A DNA stretch of 64,000 nt from Beroe forskalii (lineage: Eukaryota > Ctenophora > Nuda > Beroida > Beroidae). A program made the translations under genes and the position numbers. Below the pieces are notes generated by a model that did no database searches, had not been told where the DNA came from, and saw nothing but the letters and a program-made list of their open reading frames with translations. The stretch lies in assembly GCA_011033025.1 (NCBI GenBank), contig WFMF01000028.1, positions 186,001 to 250,000 of the forward strand, written 5' to 3'. Numbering within the stretch: position 1 is the first letter of the stretch; each line of letters starts with the position of its first letter. This document shows positions 12,605 through 25,193 of the stretch, in pieces.

Positions 12605-13157
12605 CACAAATTTTTCACACAAAATATCCGGAGGAGGTTCTGGACCATGTCGTTCCTTCTTCTCTCCAGGGCAGATGACTTGAACACGTCTCCTCTGGTA
12701 ACACGGAACATCTTGGCTCTGGAGAGGTTCTGCTGCGTCTGGAGTGTCTTGAGGAGGGTCCAGATGGAGGGGTGGTGGCAGGACAGCAGGGAGTTGAAGG
12801 AGTGGTGAAAGGACTCCAGGGCGTTGGTGGTGCGGGCAGATCCAGCCGAAGCTCTGTCACGGACGTTCCACATGTGGAGAGGGAAGATCGGGGGAAGTCG
12901 TCGTCCTCCAGCTGGAAGTCCGATCTAGGTCCTCTAGCCACGACATCGGCAACAGGAAGGAAGGCCAGTGCCGCCAGCTTCTTCACTGTGAGTTTGGAGT
13001 CGTCGTCCTACTGGTGCTTCCTCATCAGGCCATGCTCCTTAACCAGCCGCTTGCACAAGTGGAAGAAGAAACCTTCTGCTCCAATCCCAGGAAACACTTC
13101 CAGAACAGCCTGAAAAGCACCTTGCTCATAGTCCGACAGAAAGGCCTCGAACAACCA
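12605..13157 (-). pseudogene. MULE transposase fragment, frameshifted and with internal stop
   Basis: The minus-strand reading begins LFEAFLSDYEQGAFQAVLEV, then FPGIGAEGFFFHLCKRLVKE, the hallmark 'FP...GCFFHLCQ' segment of the MULE transposase DDE domain with glycine in place of the usual cysteine. It continues to KLAALAFLPVADVV. An in-frame TAG interrupts it at about 13011. A frame change near 12875 leads to ARTTNALESFHHSFNSLLSC and HHPSIWTLLKTLQTQQNL, the conserved 'RTTN-E-xH-FN' C-terminal part. The N-terminal zinc-binding and first catalytic portions are missing. The fragment is dead as written. The family assignment is from recognised motifs and is quite sure. Confidence 0.85.
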
Positions 13158-13400
13158 TTGATGACTAGAAACATCTACCCATGATTACAACTGCCTGAAA
13201 ACGTGCAGATACGATTCCTTGCGTTTATTTGGTAGCAGAGGGTTCATGTTGCTTGACTCTACGTCTCAACTCAGTCGATGGTGCGACACCTGAACCCCCG
13301 TTCCCAAGCACAGTTGCATGGGAGTTTACTGTGCCTATAGAGGGGATGTGGTGTCGGGGGGTCAAATGTCGCACTTAGACACCTTGGTCAAGCCGCGGAT

Positions 13401-13481
13401 CAGTGCGTTTGATCTATGTTTATTCATCGGGGGATGTATTCAATACATCCCCCGATGAATAAAAATAGATCAAACGCACTG
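13401..13481. repeat. Near-perfect 81-bp palindrome inside the MULE remnant
   Basis: The arm cagtgcgtttgatctatg... (13401-13440) is followed at once by its complement ending ...caaacgcactg (13481), with one mismatch and essentially no loop. It lies beside further inverted gtcggggggtcaaatgtcgc segments (13351-13376 and 13486-13535). Confidence 0.85.
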
Positions 13482-14998
13482 ATTGTCGGGGGGTCAAATG
13501 TCGCAGCAATCGTCGAACTGCGACGTTTGACCCCCCGCTTCCCTCTTTAGATTTACAGTACTGTAGTAGGGGGTGAAGTGTCGGGGGATGTAGTGTCGGG
13601 GGGTGTAATGTCGGGGGATGTAATGTCGGGGGGTCAAGTGTCCCTTTACCCAGACACAGCAACACACTGACAGACATACCAATACACTGACAGACACACG
13701 AACTCACTACAAGCTCCAGACGTCCTACACACATATGTTTCAAATGAGATTAGTCTGGTACACAGTAAAAGCAGCGAGCAGCAATCACGTGAGCACGTGC
13801 TCACGCTCGGTAGGATATTAGTAGGAAGTTGGGAGATTATCCGAGGATCTCAATGTGAGCGTACGATCGCTCAAATGAGATGAGATGTATTTATTATCAT
13901 TGCGGACAGTACACGCTGAGATGGTGAATGAAAAATGAAAACGACTAGGGTAATGGACATGCCAGTTTTCAGATCGTTTACAGTTCATTTGTTCAAAAAC
14001 TAAGAGGATATCCCTCAACAAAAGTTTGTCGGTTTGAGGAACTCTGTAATCAAAAAGTAAAAAATCAAACAAAACACAAACTTCAGACAGATGTTAGAAT
14101 AGAACACCGCCAAAGTTTACTCCACCTACTGACAGAGTAACGTGAGTGTGAAGCTGTGTACAATGTGAAGCTGTGTTAGTAGGTACAATGTGGGGTGTAA
14201 TCATTGTTTACAACATTAGTAATTTACATGATGTCATATTCTTCGCGAAGGAAGGCTTTATAAAAAGCTTAGGTAGCCCATTTTTAGCCCAATGATTCGG
14301 TTGACCGACCATTCAAAATATTTTCAAGAATTTCCAATTCCCAGAAATTTTCACCACAAAAGCAATATTTGATTAATTTTGTACCTGTAGTCAAAGGAAC
14401 GAAGGATTATCCATCTGACCATTTCGTAGATAAAAGAATTTTTGCGCTATTTTTTCCGGTAATTACTGGAGAAATAATTAGTTGAATTTATGAATGGCCC
14501 CTTTTTCTGAAATTAATTTGGTTCCGGAGAGAAAATGAGCAATCTATACCAACAACTGGACGATTATTGTGAAGTAAGCAGTTGAATTATCAAAGGCAGT
14601 TAATCAAAAGATTATTCATACTTCAGACAAAAGGACAATTAATCTGGGTACTCCGGCCCCCACCGGAAATTACGGCCCTGATTATGGGTCGTTAATAAAC
14701 AAAGTGATATTCAAAACACAGCAAACCTCACGGTGTATTTGGTGATAATCATACGGAAATCAAATCACAAACTGCACACGGTAAAAGGTTGCTTGACGTC
14801 ATCAATTCTCCGTTTTAAACCAGGGTAATGACACCTCTCTTATCCGCCTGTTTATCACGGGACAACGTGTTGGGATTACCTTTAAAATCCCTCCAAAGGT
14901 GCAGGATTCAGTGCAAATACTACGGCTTCTTTCAATGAGATTAAGGGCATGAATGACACGTTTAATGTCATACTTCCGCACTGACGTATGTAGTTAAT

Positions 14999-16302
14999 CT
15001 CAGAGCTTTTTGATCCGTTGGAAGATGCCATCAAGAACAAGTTTCTACCTGCAATTATTGGGAGGCATATCTCAGATGTAGAAAGAGAATTGTTCTCTTT
15101 ACCTGTAAGACTTGGTGGACTTGGAGTCTCAAATCCCGTGGAAGGAGCAGCATTTGAGTTTCAGGCTTCAGAAAAGATCACTGAAAACTTGAAGAAATTG
15201 ATCATGAATCAGCAGCCAAGTCTGGATGGTTACCAACATGAGGAAGCAGCAGAGCGCACCAGGGACTGTATGAAGGACAAGGAAGTTAAACTACTCAGGA
15301 AGGTCGCTGATGTCAAATCTGGTTCCTCTGATCGGCTCAAGAGGTCCATAACCTTAGCCCAAGAGAAAGATGCGGGAGCTTGGCTAACCGTTCTTCCTAT
15401 CGGTTCTTTGGGGTGGGTACTGAACAAGGAGGAGTTTAGAGATGCTCTCAGGCTGGCAAATTCCCAACATTCCGGCATTGTGTGTTTGTGGCAAAAAGAA
15501 TTCTGTAGACCACACCTTAGTTTGTAAAAATGGTGGCTACTTAATCTTTAGGCACAACAAAGTACGTGACACAAATGCTGCGTTTCTGAGGGAAGTATGC
15601 CATGACGTTAAGACTGAACCAGAGCTGATTCCGATCAACTCCTGCCAGCAACTCCCTGGGAACACGGAAGAGAGGGCCCGCCTTGACATCTCAGCTCGAG
15701 GGCTCTGGGGACCATTCCAGAAAACCATGTTTGATGTCAGAATCTTCCACCCGAATGCTGATTCTTACAAAGACCGTGATATCAAATCAGTATACACACA
15801 ACACGAAAACATCAAGAGAAAGAACTATGAGCAACGTGTCATCCAGGTTGAGAAATGTAGTTTCACGCCATTAGTTTACAGCACTTCTGGAGGGATGGCA
15901 CCTCAAGCAATGGTGTTTCATAATAGACTGGCTGAACTCATTGCAGAGAAGACAAACGAGGAGTATAGGGATGTAATCAGTACAATGAGAACAAAACTGT
16001 CTTTTGCATTGCTCAAGAGTGTGCTGATTTCAGTGAGGGGATACCGGGGCAAAGCTTCGCGCGTGCCAGAGCTCCCAGTTTCTGCGATATCCTTCAATTT
16101 GATACCAGATGGTTTATCAGGGGATAGCTCACGTCTACAATTCTGATTTTCGTTGTCAGTTGTAGTTTTCCTGTTTGAAGGGTCAAGGCATGAATTTTGA
16201 CAGTTTGTTATGTAATATCTGTAATCTTTTATTCTAATTTTCAAGCATTAGGTAGGTTAACATTATCTTGACATTACCTCTCATAAGCTGTTTTTAAAAA
16301 AA
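14999..16302 (+). mobile_element. 5'-truncated RLE-type non-LTR retrotransposon insertion
   Basis: The insertion is flanked by an 11-bp direct repeat, atgtagttaat (14988-14998 and 16303-16313). The empty site in unit A, acgtatgaagttaataatac near 2770, shows a single copy. The 3' end is a short A-rich tail (tttttaaaaaaaa). The left end cuts into the reverse transcriptase C-terminal region. This is the normal product of target-primed reverse transcription with 5' truncation. Confidence 0.88.
15003..16146 (+). pseudogene. Non-LTR retrotransposon protein, C-terminal part with zinc knuckle and restriction-like endonuclease
   Basis: The open frame enters from the element's left end (ELFDPLEDAIKNKFLPAI) and runs to about 15455, where a one-base shift moves the reading into the frame ending at 16146. 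The first part resembles the region after the RT core. The second has a C-x-C-x7-H-x3-C zinc knuckle (CVCGKKNSVDHTLVC), then RLDISARGLW and FDVRIFHP, which match the PD/D-x-K type spacing of restriction-like endonucleases. Next come NYEQRVIQVE and FTPLVYSTSGGMAPQ, a block I know from repeated RT-associated proteins of cnidarians and other invertebrates. The clade (R2/R4/NeSL or relatives) is not resolved. The frameshift makes it inactive. Confidence 0.8.
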
Positions 16303-17250
16303 ATGTAGTTAATAATACAAATAATAAATTTTGGCGCGATGATACGATTTAAATCAAAATATTAAATTACAAAGATGATAAAAATTTTAGCCTATCTGCT
16401 ACTGAACAAAAACAGAACTAAATAGAAACCGAGCTATTCACTGCTGGGCGCTGGCTCCCCAAACAGAACACTATCTAATCTAAATCTAACAAATAAGTTG
16501 AGAAGTGTACAACAGATTAGGAAGTGCAATGTTCCATATGGCCGTATATGATCTGATATTGATATGTTGCTTGTCAACATACTTGGTTGGTACCTACAGG
16601 CGAAAAATCGAGGGTAAAATTCACAAAATTGAAGCATGCAGTTTGTATGTCAACAATTTAAGAGACTACACCATGATTTTGACATCACCCCACCCGTTTA
16701 TGGTTATACAAGAAAAAGAGTAGAATGAAAACATTGGTAGTAGCCAGTAGGTAGAAAAGACTACTGATCTCAGGTCGAGTGTGGTAATACACATTCAAAG
16801 AAGCAATAGACAGAAATATGTCAGAAGATTAGCACAAGGAATGTTCGATCACAAGAACCCAGAAACGAGGCATGCTTCAAAATTTATAACTTCTCAACTG
16901 TCTCTCAAAACAAAACAAAACCATATTAGCATATTAAAGAATTTGACGTGATGAAAAGTTGAAATAAAATATGACTCGTAGTTGGTGAAAGCTACTAAAG
17001 CTTACCAAAGGTTTGGGTGGCTAGAAGAGTGACAGAATACTAACACTAATGTCTAAAACAAAGACAGCAACACCAAATGTAATGATGGTTATTTTGAGAG
17101 GTACAAACTCCTGAAACTTGTTCGTTTTGTTGAAAACAGCTAACATTCCGTCTGCAGTAGAAGATTTAACGTCAAGCCGTAGCAGAACTCAGTAGATCAA
17201 CAGAAGAAGGTTTGTTTTGGTAAAGTGTTACGATGTAAGCGCTATTACTA

Positions 17251-18049
17251 CCTTAGTGGTAGAAATTAAGAAGTGTACTATTTAAGGTAGTAAGCAATTT
17301 TACTGCCTTAAATAGTACACTCCTAAAATTCTACAAATCTTAATTTCTACCTACCGTAATTTGTACAATACCAAAATTTTAGAAAATTTTGTTTAAATAA
17401 AGATTTGTACATCTATACCTATCTTTTCTTTCACTAGAAGGTACAATATTAAGGCATTCTATTTTCTCTCAATACAGGTTCAGAATCTTTCAGCGAAAGC
17501 ATCAGTGCAGACAAAATCAAATTTTATATGATAAACAATTATCACTCGATAAAAATTATAGGCATTTCTTCAACTTCTTTGTCTTCCTGCACATCTTCCA
17601 TATCTTCTACCTAAAGCCCAATAGAACCATCTTCGATATGTTCTTCGATGTTTTCATCAGAAAACAAGGCCTTCAAAATTTCAGCGGAATCATCGGCCAA
17701 TCTTTCATCAAACGGAGGCAGTGAAACATTGCAAAGAACATGGTGTTGACTCAAGGATGCTCATTGACCCTTTTGCTAATCTGTTTCTCTAGAACGCCTA
17801 GTTCTACTTTTGTCTATATTTCATGGATCCCAAATAAATTGAATTGAATGGAAAATAAATTGAATTCAATGGAAAAATCCCGCCCTCTTCTTGTTTTCAC
17901 ATCGGTATTTTTGGTTGAAAATTGGTGAAACGACGTGAAATTTAGTCCTAGAAAAGCCTGATTTTTGTAGAAATTTTACTGCCTTAATTAGTACACTTCT
18001 TAATTAGTACGTCCTTAATAAATACACATCTTAATTTCTACCACTAAGG
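17251..18049. mobile_element. TA-flanked pogo/Tigger-like deletion derivative
   Basis: The 799-bp insertion has inverted termini ccttagtggtagaaattaag and its complement, and TA on both sides (17249-17250 and 18050-18051). Unit A has the empty site gcgctattacta|cgcttcg. On the minus strand, about 17560-17745, a reading frame includes CNVSLPPFDERLADDSAEIL and an acidic VEDMEDVQEDKEVEE tail ending in a stop, with one internal stop. This looks like the C-terminus of a Tc1/mariner-pogo transposase. Subterminal sequences repeat ttaattagtac-type motifs. The family is inferred from the TA duplication and acidic tail, not from a catalytic triad. Confidence 0.75.
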
Positions 18050-19651
18050 TATGCTTCGTTTGGAGCTCTTATTTGATTGAAACATGATTGCATGTAGCTG
18101 CTCGGTGAGTGATAGATAACATTAGCCTTTAACTTCAGTATTTTGTAAAGTTTCAAAGACAGTGCCGGTACATAACAACAAAAACATACAGACATGCAAT
18201 CAAATAACGCCCTAATTTAACTGTGGTTGATTGAAGGTTGGGCTGTACCCAATAGGACTGAAGGTTTGTAGCTTATCATCTAACGGGGAACGGACCTCAC
18301 GACACTCCACCTTCCGTTAGAGCCCGTGTTAGAATTAAAGCGCTGGGTAAGGTCAGGTTCAAGATTTGGAGTGCAGTGAGGTAAAATGTCGAGAGGAAAC
18401 ATAGGGTGGGCTCCCCTTTCAAGAGTCAAAATTATGAGTTGCACGGCTTAGCGGCTAGGAACCGTGTTTCATTCAGGGCGCACTGTACCTTGGGGGCCAT
18501 TCATAAGTGACGTCTGAAAAATTTCGGCTATTTTAGACCGCAAACTTCCGCAACAAGAAACATACCACCTCCGGAGTCCGGGCAACCAGATTTTCGTTCA
18601 TCATTTCTTATGCAAACATTCTTATCATCATTTCGTATGCCCGTTTTCTCAAATATGGTGGCAAAATCAACTTAATCATTTTACTCAATATCGGCATTTG
18701 ACCAGACACCACCTACGTCCGCATTGGCCAGACTCCCCCTTTTTGCACTTTGCAGACGTGCTTTCGTAGCTCCTTGAGAATTCGAAACTATACCGATCTT
18801 CGAGCGCGCAACTGAGCCGCGCGCGCGGTAAAACCACGCGGTTTTTCAGAAAGAAAATGGGTTGTTGAACAGAAATGTCTTCGCGCGTTACGCAAAGTCC
18901 CTATTTTCAACTTCATTTTGTGGGCCATGAAATTGGGCAAAAGTAATGATTTTATGATGCCTGGATTATGAGAATCTATTCCGGGATAAACACACATTAT
19001 GTGAATACAAATCAATAATTCACATCGGTCAATTGAGTTAAGTGAACGCGTAATGAAGTTTGTAAAGGAATGTAGTGATAACACAACACAAGACTTCGAA
19101 CAAAGGCGGTTTGAAGTAAACAATTCATTATTGTGCAGCATGAAAATTACGTCAACCTCAACCAACTATTGTCTAAGAGCAAGTTGTACATGACTACAAA
19201 CAATACTAAGACTAATGATTCAACACAACATTCCATTTTAAACAAACAATAATTACTATGCCTCTATAAAGAAAATTTTACATCAAGAACTACAAAACAG
19301 AGCGTTTGCAGACATGAAAATTAGCAACGAAACGTCTTCTGGCTATTTCACTGACGTATTGAACATGTCTGCAGCAGCTCTGTAGAATCAGAGTTTTCTA
19401 TTTTAGTATTTTGAGCAGCGAGCACTAACTTTGTAAGTTTTGTGGGTAAATTTATTCGGAAGTTTTTCTCCTTACTTAGTCTGCCAATAAGTTTACTATT
19501 CGTTTACCGGCTGTCGCTATGCACGACATCATGCTTGTGTGTCTGTAATCTGTAGGTTAACTGTCTACATGTCTAGTGTCTACTCTCCGTAACACAGACA
19601 CTGCATAATGTTTTGTCGGTTAAAAGTCAGTCTGAAAACCTGAAATATTTC

Positions 19652-20265
19652 TTCGATGTCTGTAAGTTTGCAACTTTCTACAAACCTGAATGTGTCTTGT
19701 TGTCTGTAAGTTTGTAACATTCCACGAACCTGGATGTGTCGTGTTGTCTGTAAGTTTGTAACTTTCTACAAACCTGAATGTGTCGTGTTTTCTGTAAGTT
19801 TGTAACTTTCTACAAACCTGAATGTGTCGTGTAGTCTGTAAGTTTGTAACTTTCTACAAACCTAAATGTGTCGTGTTGTCTGTTAGTTTGTAACTTTCCA
19901 CAAACCTGGATGTGTCGTGTTGTCTGTAAGTTTGTAACATTCCACAAACCTGGATGTGTCGTGTTGTCTGTAAGTTTGTAACTTTCTACAAACCTGTGTC
20001 GGGTTGTCTGTAAGTTTGTAACATTCCACAAACCTGGATGTTTCGTGTTGTCTGTAAGTTTGTAGCTTTCTACAAACCTAAATGTGTCGTGTTGTCTGTA
20101 AGATTGTAACTCTCCACAAACCTGAATGTGTCGTAATGTCTGTAAGATTGCAACTCTCTACAAACCTGTGTCGTGTTGTCTGTAAGTTTGTAACTTTCCA
20201 CAAACCTGAATGTGTCGTGTTGTCTGTAACTTGTAAGTTTGTAACTTCCTACAAACCTGGATGTG
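19652..20265. repeat. 44-bp minisatellite, about 14 units (unit B)
   Basis: There are about fourteen copies of the same 44-bp unit as at 6589-6760, two of them shortened (cctgtgtcg). The last unit overlaps the splice donor of the exon at 20257-20424. On the coding strand each unit offers acttacag...CAG|gtttgt, that is, a potential acceptor and donor around a short segment. Confidence 0.9.
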
Positions 20266-20424
20266 TCTGGTTGGTTTCTCCAGGGTACCAGCAGGACATG
20301 TCTCGCTCATGAGACCCATAAGCTCCAACATGGCCTCACTCTGCTTGACAATGTCACTCGACTGCTGGAGGACTCCAGTCTTTAGGTTCTGGAACTCGTT
20401 ATACGTTGCTGACGAGGCTTTTGC
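20257..20424 (-). CDS. Coiled-coil protein, unit B, exon 2 of the block
   Basis: The 168 nt encode the same 56 residues as 6753-6920 (AKASSATYNEFQ...PTRHIQ). Four third-position differences are all silent (GCT/GCA, TAC/TAT, CTT/CTA, GGT/GGA). The acceptor is ttatccccag and the donor CAG|gtttgt, phase 0 at both ends. The intron just downstream is an expanded array of donor-containing 44-bp units. The protein is not recognised; a coiled coil is likely. Confidence 0.8.
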
Positions 20425-21689
20425 CTGGGGATAAGGACGCTTTAGCATCACTTTAAACTCTGTAGACATTAGACAAAATACAGGTCTTTTCTACAGAAAA
20501 GAAAAGAACTATGAAGCGACAAATTAAGTTCAATTTAGCAAAGGAACTTCTATATGTTTTAGTTAGGACATTAGTACTTTAGTACAAACTACAGTACAAA
20601 AGTGCCGATCAATCCTTGCCTGATGCCATGCTTGTTCTCTTAGAAGTGGTACAATATCATAATCCCAAGGTAAAATTTTAATAAATGAAGGTAATAATTT
20701 GTCGTCAAAACAACGCAGGATGCAATGATGAAAGTGACACGTTACTACGGCAACTAATATATCACAGCAGGTTGTAGATCGAGCATTGATTTAATACACC
20801 TCCCACTGTGACGACATTATCATGTTTAACATTGTACAAAGATGACGTATAAATCGCTTATTTTCCACACACAACCCCTATAACAGCTTGATCCATGCTG
20901 AGTTTTATACAGGATTATAACATCTACCTCTCATGATTACGGTGAATCACACAGCCACTGTAATTATACATACTGTGCGCAGTACACCCTGGTTTTTAAC
21001 AGAAACTGTTTATATATGGTTTAACACGTAATAATATACTGTTAAACACGTGATGTTAAGCTGAGCCGCGCGCACGCGGCACACGTGACGTCATCGTCAG
21101 AGGTTTGAATAGGGCGTTGTTAACGCCAGGTAGCCTTACTTTGGGGTATGGTGAGTAAAGATGATTTGTGGATTGATAGAATCCTGGTTAAACAGTCCCT
21201 CATTTTACACGTCACTATTTAACAACTCGGTGTTTTGAGGCCAGCGTCTACGTCTTATAATGGTGGTATATAGTCAGTCAATAGGCTAATCCATAAGTTT
21301 AGGGTGTGGCGATCTAAATAATCCCCAAGTTTAAGATTTCAAAGAGTGAGTATGTAATTAATATTCCGTGGTAAAAGTAGAGTCTGCCGGTAGATCTCTA
21401 GTATTGACTAACGTCTAACTATCCTGAGTTGTTGGTATTTCATAGAGTATTTCTGAACTTAGTTAACTATGAGCATTACCTTAAACCCTCTACACATTAC
21501 ACTCCAGATTCACAGAAAACCGCACTCCACAGAGCAAACATTCGCATTAAATACTCGCATAGTTGCGAATATTATGCGAATAGTCTGCTATACACCAATA
21601 TTTTGATAATGTTGCAGACCATTTTACTGATTTACAGCCGTAAAACATTACACTACTATATTTAATTTAAATGCCAGGTTTTGCAGTAA

Positions 21690-24600
21690 TAGTCAAGGCC
21701 CAATTGGTCAACATAGAAGTCCCGTGCTTTTTTCGTGTTAATGGACAGTTAGGAGTGGTTCTAGGTATTTTAGGCTATGCTGAATCGATCTAGCTATGCC
21801 GACATTTTTTATTTCGATGACGACACCGAGTTTTGGCCACGCCCATTTTTGCCCTGTATGTGCATGCCATAGGATCGAAATTTTTTTTCACACTTCAAAT
21901 GGTGTGTCATACATCGAAATAGGGGTTTTTCGACGCGAAAAACACGATGCAATCCTCAGATTTAGCTCAAAATGTTCACAGAACGGTTTAGAGGTGACCA
22001 CACCCCTTTTTAGATACACGCGTGAACCCAAAATGACAAAATTCCCATTTCTTGATACCCATGGCATGTGATATGTCAAAATAGGGGTTTTTCGACACGA
22101 GAAACATGATGCAATCCTCAGAATTGACCAGAGAGGTCCATAGAACGATTTACAAGTGACCACACCCCTTTTTAGGTCCATGCGAGTTCCAAAAATGACC
22201 CGAAAATTCCATTTTCCGATACCCATAGCATGTGATATGTCAAAATAGTGGTTTTCTGGCACGAGAAACACGATGCAATGTTCAGATTTGACCAAAAAGG
22301 TTCACAGAAAGATTTAGAAGTGACCTTTCTCCTTTTCAGACCCAAATGAGGCCCTAGAATGAAAAAAGTTACATTTCCTGATACCTACCCAATAACCATG
22401 GCATGAGGAATAGTAGTTTCATGCAACAAGAGGCATGATTCTATATTCAATCTTTTAATTTAAGCCTGAAATGCTGCCATTAATCGTTAAGAAGGCCAAA
22501 TCCATTTTGTAGAATGTAGCCCCATGTTGCATGCAAAAAATCAACAAAAATTGATATTCTGGATCGTGATTATAATTAGTTCATGATTTTGATTTTAAGA
22601 CCCCGGTCGAGAGTCCCGATCCTCCCCTGCCGGAGCAGGATGGCGTTGCCAGCCCAGCGGCGGGTTCAGGCCACTCCTTCTGTGACCGGAGCGAGGGCTA
22701 CCTCCGCGACATCCTCTAGGGACGGCTAAACTGTAATCCTGATACCCAAGACACTTGTCCCAAGGGATAGGATTACACTTGCAGAGTCGTCGCCAGCTCT
22801 TAGACACTGGGCCACCAGTACTATTGGCATATCTAACGACCCTATTAAGTTTGAACCTGTGCACAATGTTGGTGTTTAAACAGCACAATTCACAAATTTT
22901 GGAGTTGGATTTGGATTCCAATTTTGCACAGAACTCCCTGTATTTTGCGGTCCAATTGTTGTCCCGCAGTATTTCATACCTCTTATGGGACTCCTTCCTT
23001 ATGGTGTCAAGGTCCGAGTCCCGAGGTATTTTCCTGTCTTCTCCTTATCTTTGCCCTCATGTCCCTCCTGGCTTCCCCCTCACCTCAGGCGCATCTCACG
23101 GAAGTGGTTTAATCTTCGCTGACACATACGTCAGTTCAGTCACCGAGTTGAAGGCACCAAGAATGAACAACGGGAGCTCAGATGCCAATGTGTCCATTTT
23201 TTCGACAGAGTAAATATTCCTGAACACTTCTACTTCAGATCATGATGCAACATGTGATGCCATCAATAGTGTTCTGTTACATTGCTTCAGATGTTCTGAG
23301 GGGTGACAAAGCATTCAAAGCATCTAAGAATGCTTCTTAAAGTCTTGAATGATCCCTGTTTTCCACTATAGCTTCATGAATCAAAATGATCACATTATCT
23401 TGAAAGAGGATGCAATTTCGAGGCTTATGTTAATGCAACACAGGAGTTCTGTGTCAGCTTATAGTGATCGTGGAGCTAGTACTGGAAACCCATTTTGGTA
23501 GGTATGAGCTTACAATTCTAAGTCCATAAGCTGCAACATATTGAATTGACAAGAATTCATTTCAAAAATTACTACAAAATACATTAGAATAAGATAAATA
23601 TCATTGCCCCATGTTTTATCATTGTCACATGTTTTATCATTAGAGTTTACTTTAGCAAAAAAAGGAATTTGAGAGCTTCAGTAGGTAGCCTCTATGATAT
23701 TGGACTGCTGAGATGGTTATTATATTCAAAGCATCAAGTTGGTGGAAACTTGCCACCAACAAGTTCAATATTTGAGGTATAGCTTAATTGCTCTGGTTTA
23801 AAAACAAAAATTCCGATTTCTTCCAGAATTATGATGATAATAATAATAAATATGGTTGCTTATACACAGTAACGAGGTGATAAAATAACAAATACTTTAA
23901 CCCTATGCTTTAAAACCCTATACTTTAACCCTATGCACAAATACTTTAACCCTATGCTCAATGGAGTTGGCAATATGCATTTGAAGACTTGTACAAGGAA
24001 ACTGAGTGCTCTCAATGTGAATATAATGTGACAATACATAATTTCCAGTGTTCTGAAGCATGAGGTAGGCAATGTCCTTGACTGACCACTGCACAGTGAG
24101 AAAAAGGATGGTGGAAAATTGTTTTGAAACCGTTGTGAATAACATGATTGTGTGAGTATAAAACTATATAAAAGGAAAAATTTCTTCGTCTGAAAGTGAT
24201 TCACAATAATATCAATATTTTGCTTTAAACTGGATCATGAACTAATTATAATCACGATCCAGGATATCAATTTTTGTTGATTTTTTACATGCAACATGGG
24301 GCTACATTCTACAAAATGGATTTGGCCTTCTTAACGATTAATGGCAGCATTTCAGGCTTAAATTAAAAGATTAAATATAGAATCATGTCTCTCATTGCAT
24401 GAAACTACTATTCCTCATGCCATGATTATTGGGTAAATAAAAAATAAATAAATAAATAAATATATCTACATGGTACACAGCATGCACCTGCCTCTTATTG
24501 GGTAGGTATCAGGAAATGTAACTTTTGTCATTCTAGGGCCTCACGTGGGTCTGAAAAGGAGAAAGGTCACTTCTAAATCGTTCTCTGAACCTTTTTGGTC

Positions 24601-25193
24601 AAATCTGAGCATTGCATCGTGTTTCTCGTGCCAGAAAACCACTATTTTGACATATCACATGCTATGGGTATCGGAAAATGGAATTTTCGGGTCATTTTTG
24701 GAACTCGCATGGACCTAAAAAGGGGTGTGGTCACTTGTAAATCGTTCTATGAACCTCTCTGGTCAATTCTGAGGATTGCATCGTGTTTCTCGTGTCGAAA
24801 AACCCCTATTTTGACATATCACATGCCATGGGTATCAAGAAATGGGAATTTTGTCATTTTGGGTTCACGCGTGTGTCTAAAAAGGGGTGTGGTCACCTCT
24901 AAACCGTTCTGTGAACATTTTGAGCTAAATCTGAGGATTGCATCGTGTTTCTCGCGTCAAAAAACCCCTATTTCGATGTATGACACACCATTTGAAGTGT
25001 GAAATAAAAAATTTTCGATCCTATGGCATGCACATACAGGGCAAAAATGGGCGTGGCCAAAACTCGGTGTCGTAATCAAAATAAAAAATGTCGGCATAGC
25101 TAGATCGATTCAGCATAGCCTAAAATACCTAGAACCACTCCTAACTGTCCATTAACACGTAAAAAGCACGGGATTCCATTTCGTCCCTGACTA
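21690..25193. mobile_element. 3.5-kb DNA element with ~0.9-kb terminal inverted repeats, TAA target duplication
   Basis: The element starts tagtcaaggccc and ends with a similar complement, ...gtccctgacta. It is flanked by taa (21687-21689 and 25194-25196), while unit A has the single taa at the matching site. The left arm 21690-22587 and right arm 24234-25193 are long, highly similar inverted repeats. The right arm also has an AAAT-rich insertion near 24435-24500. The arms themselves contain several diverged ~200-bp internal repeats (gtgaccacaccccttttta-type). The loop has no transposase but holds a short open frame on the minus strand. The TWA duplication points to a PIF/Harbinger-like mechanism; such long arms are unusual. 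Confidence 0.85.
22595..23044 (-). pseudogene. Unidentified cysteine-rich open frame inside the 21690-25193 element
   Basis: The minus-strand reading begins at about 23044 after a stop and includes KESHKRYEILRDNNWTAKYR, a KICELCCLNTNIVHRF segment, VVRYANSTGGPVSKSWRRLC and KCNPIPWDKC. The paired cysteines and basic residues look protein-like, perhaps zinc-binding, but I do not recognise the family. The last ~45 residues (RGCRGGSPRSG...) are low-complexity and may be non-coding. It sits in the loop between the long arms, so it may be captured host sequence or a remnant of the element's own gene. There is no obvious start codon. Confidence 0.4.

Larger units (their letters stand above)
12427..13650. 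mobile_element. MULE (Mutator-like) deletion derivative
   Basis: This insertion is absent from unit A. It is flanked by cagacacag (12418-12426 and 13651-13659), a 9-bp duplication typical of MULEs, though the surrounding CAGACA repeats make its exact length uncertain. The ends are inverted: aaagtgcgacatttgacccc on the left, and on the right the complement of ggtaaagggacacttgaccc. Both termini carry tandem gacattacatccccc-type repeats. It contains a broken MULE transposase on the minus strand (12605-13157) and an internal 81-bp palindrome. Confidence 0.85.

Noticed and set aside
21888-22295. Matching 135-codon frames in the two arms (21888-22295 and 24595-25002) as a protein
   Set aside because: They are mirror copies in inverted repeats, built from ~200-bp internal repeats, with no recognisable domain.
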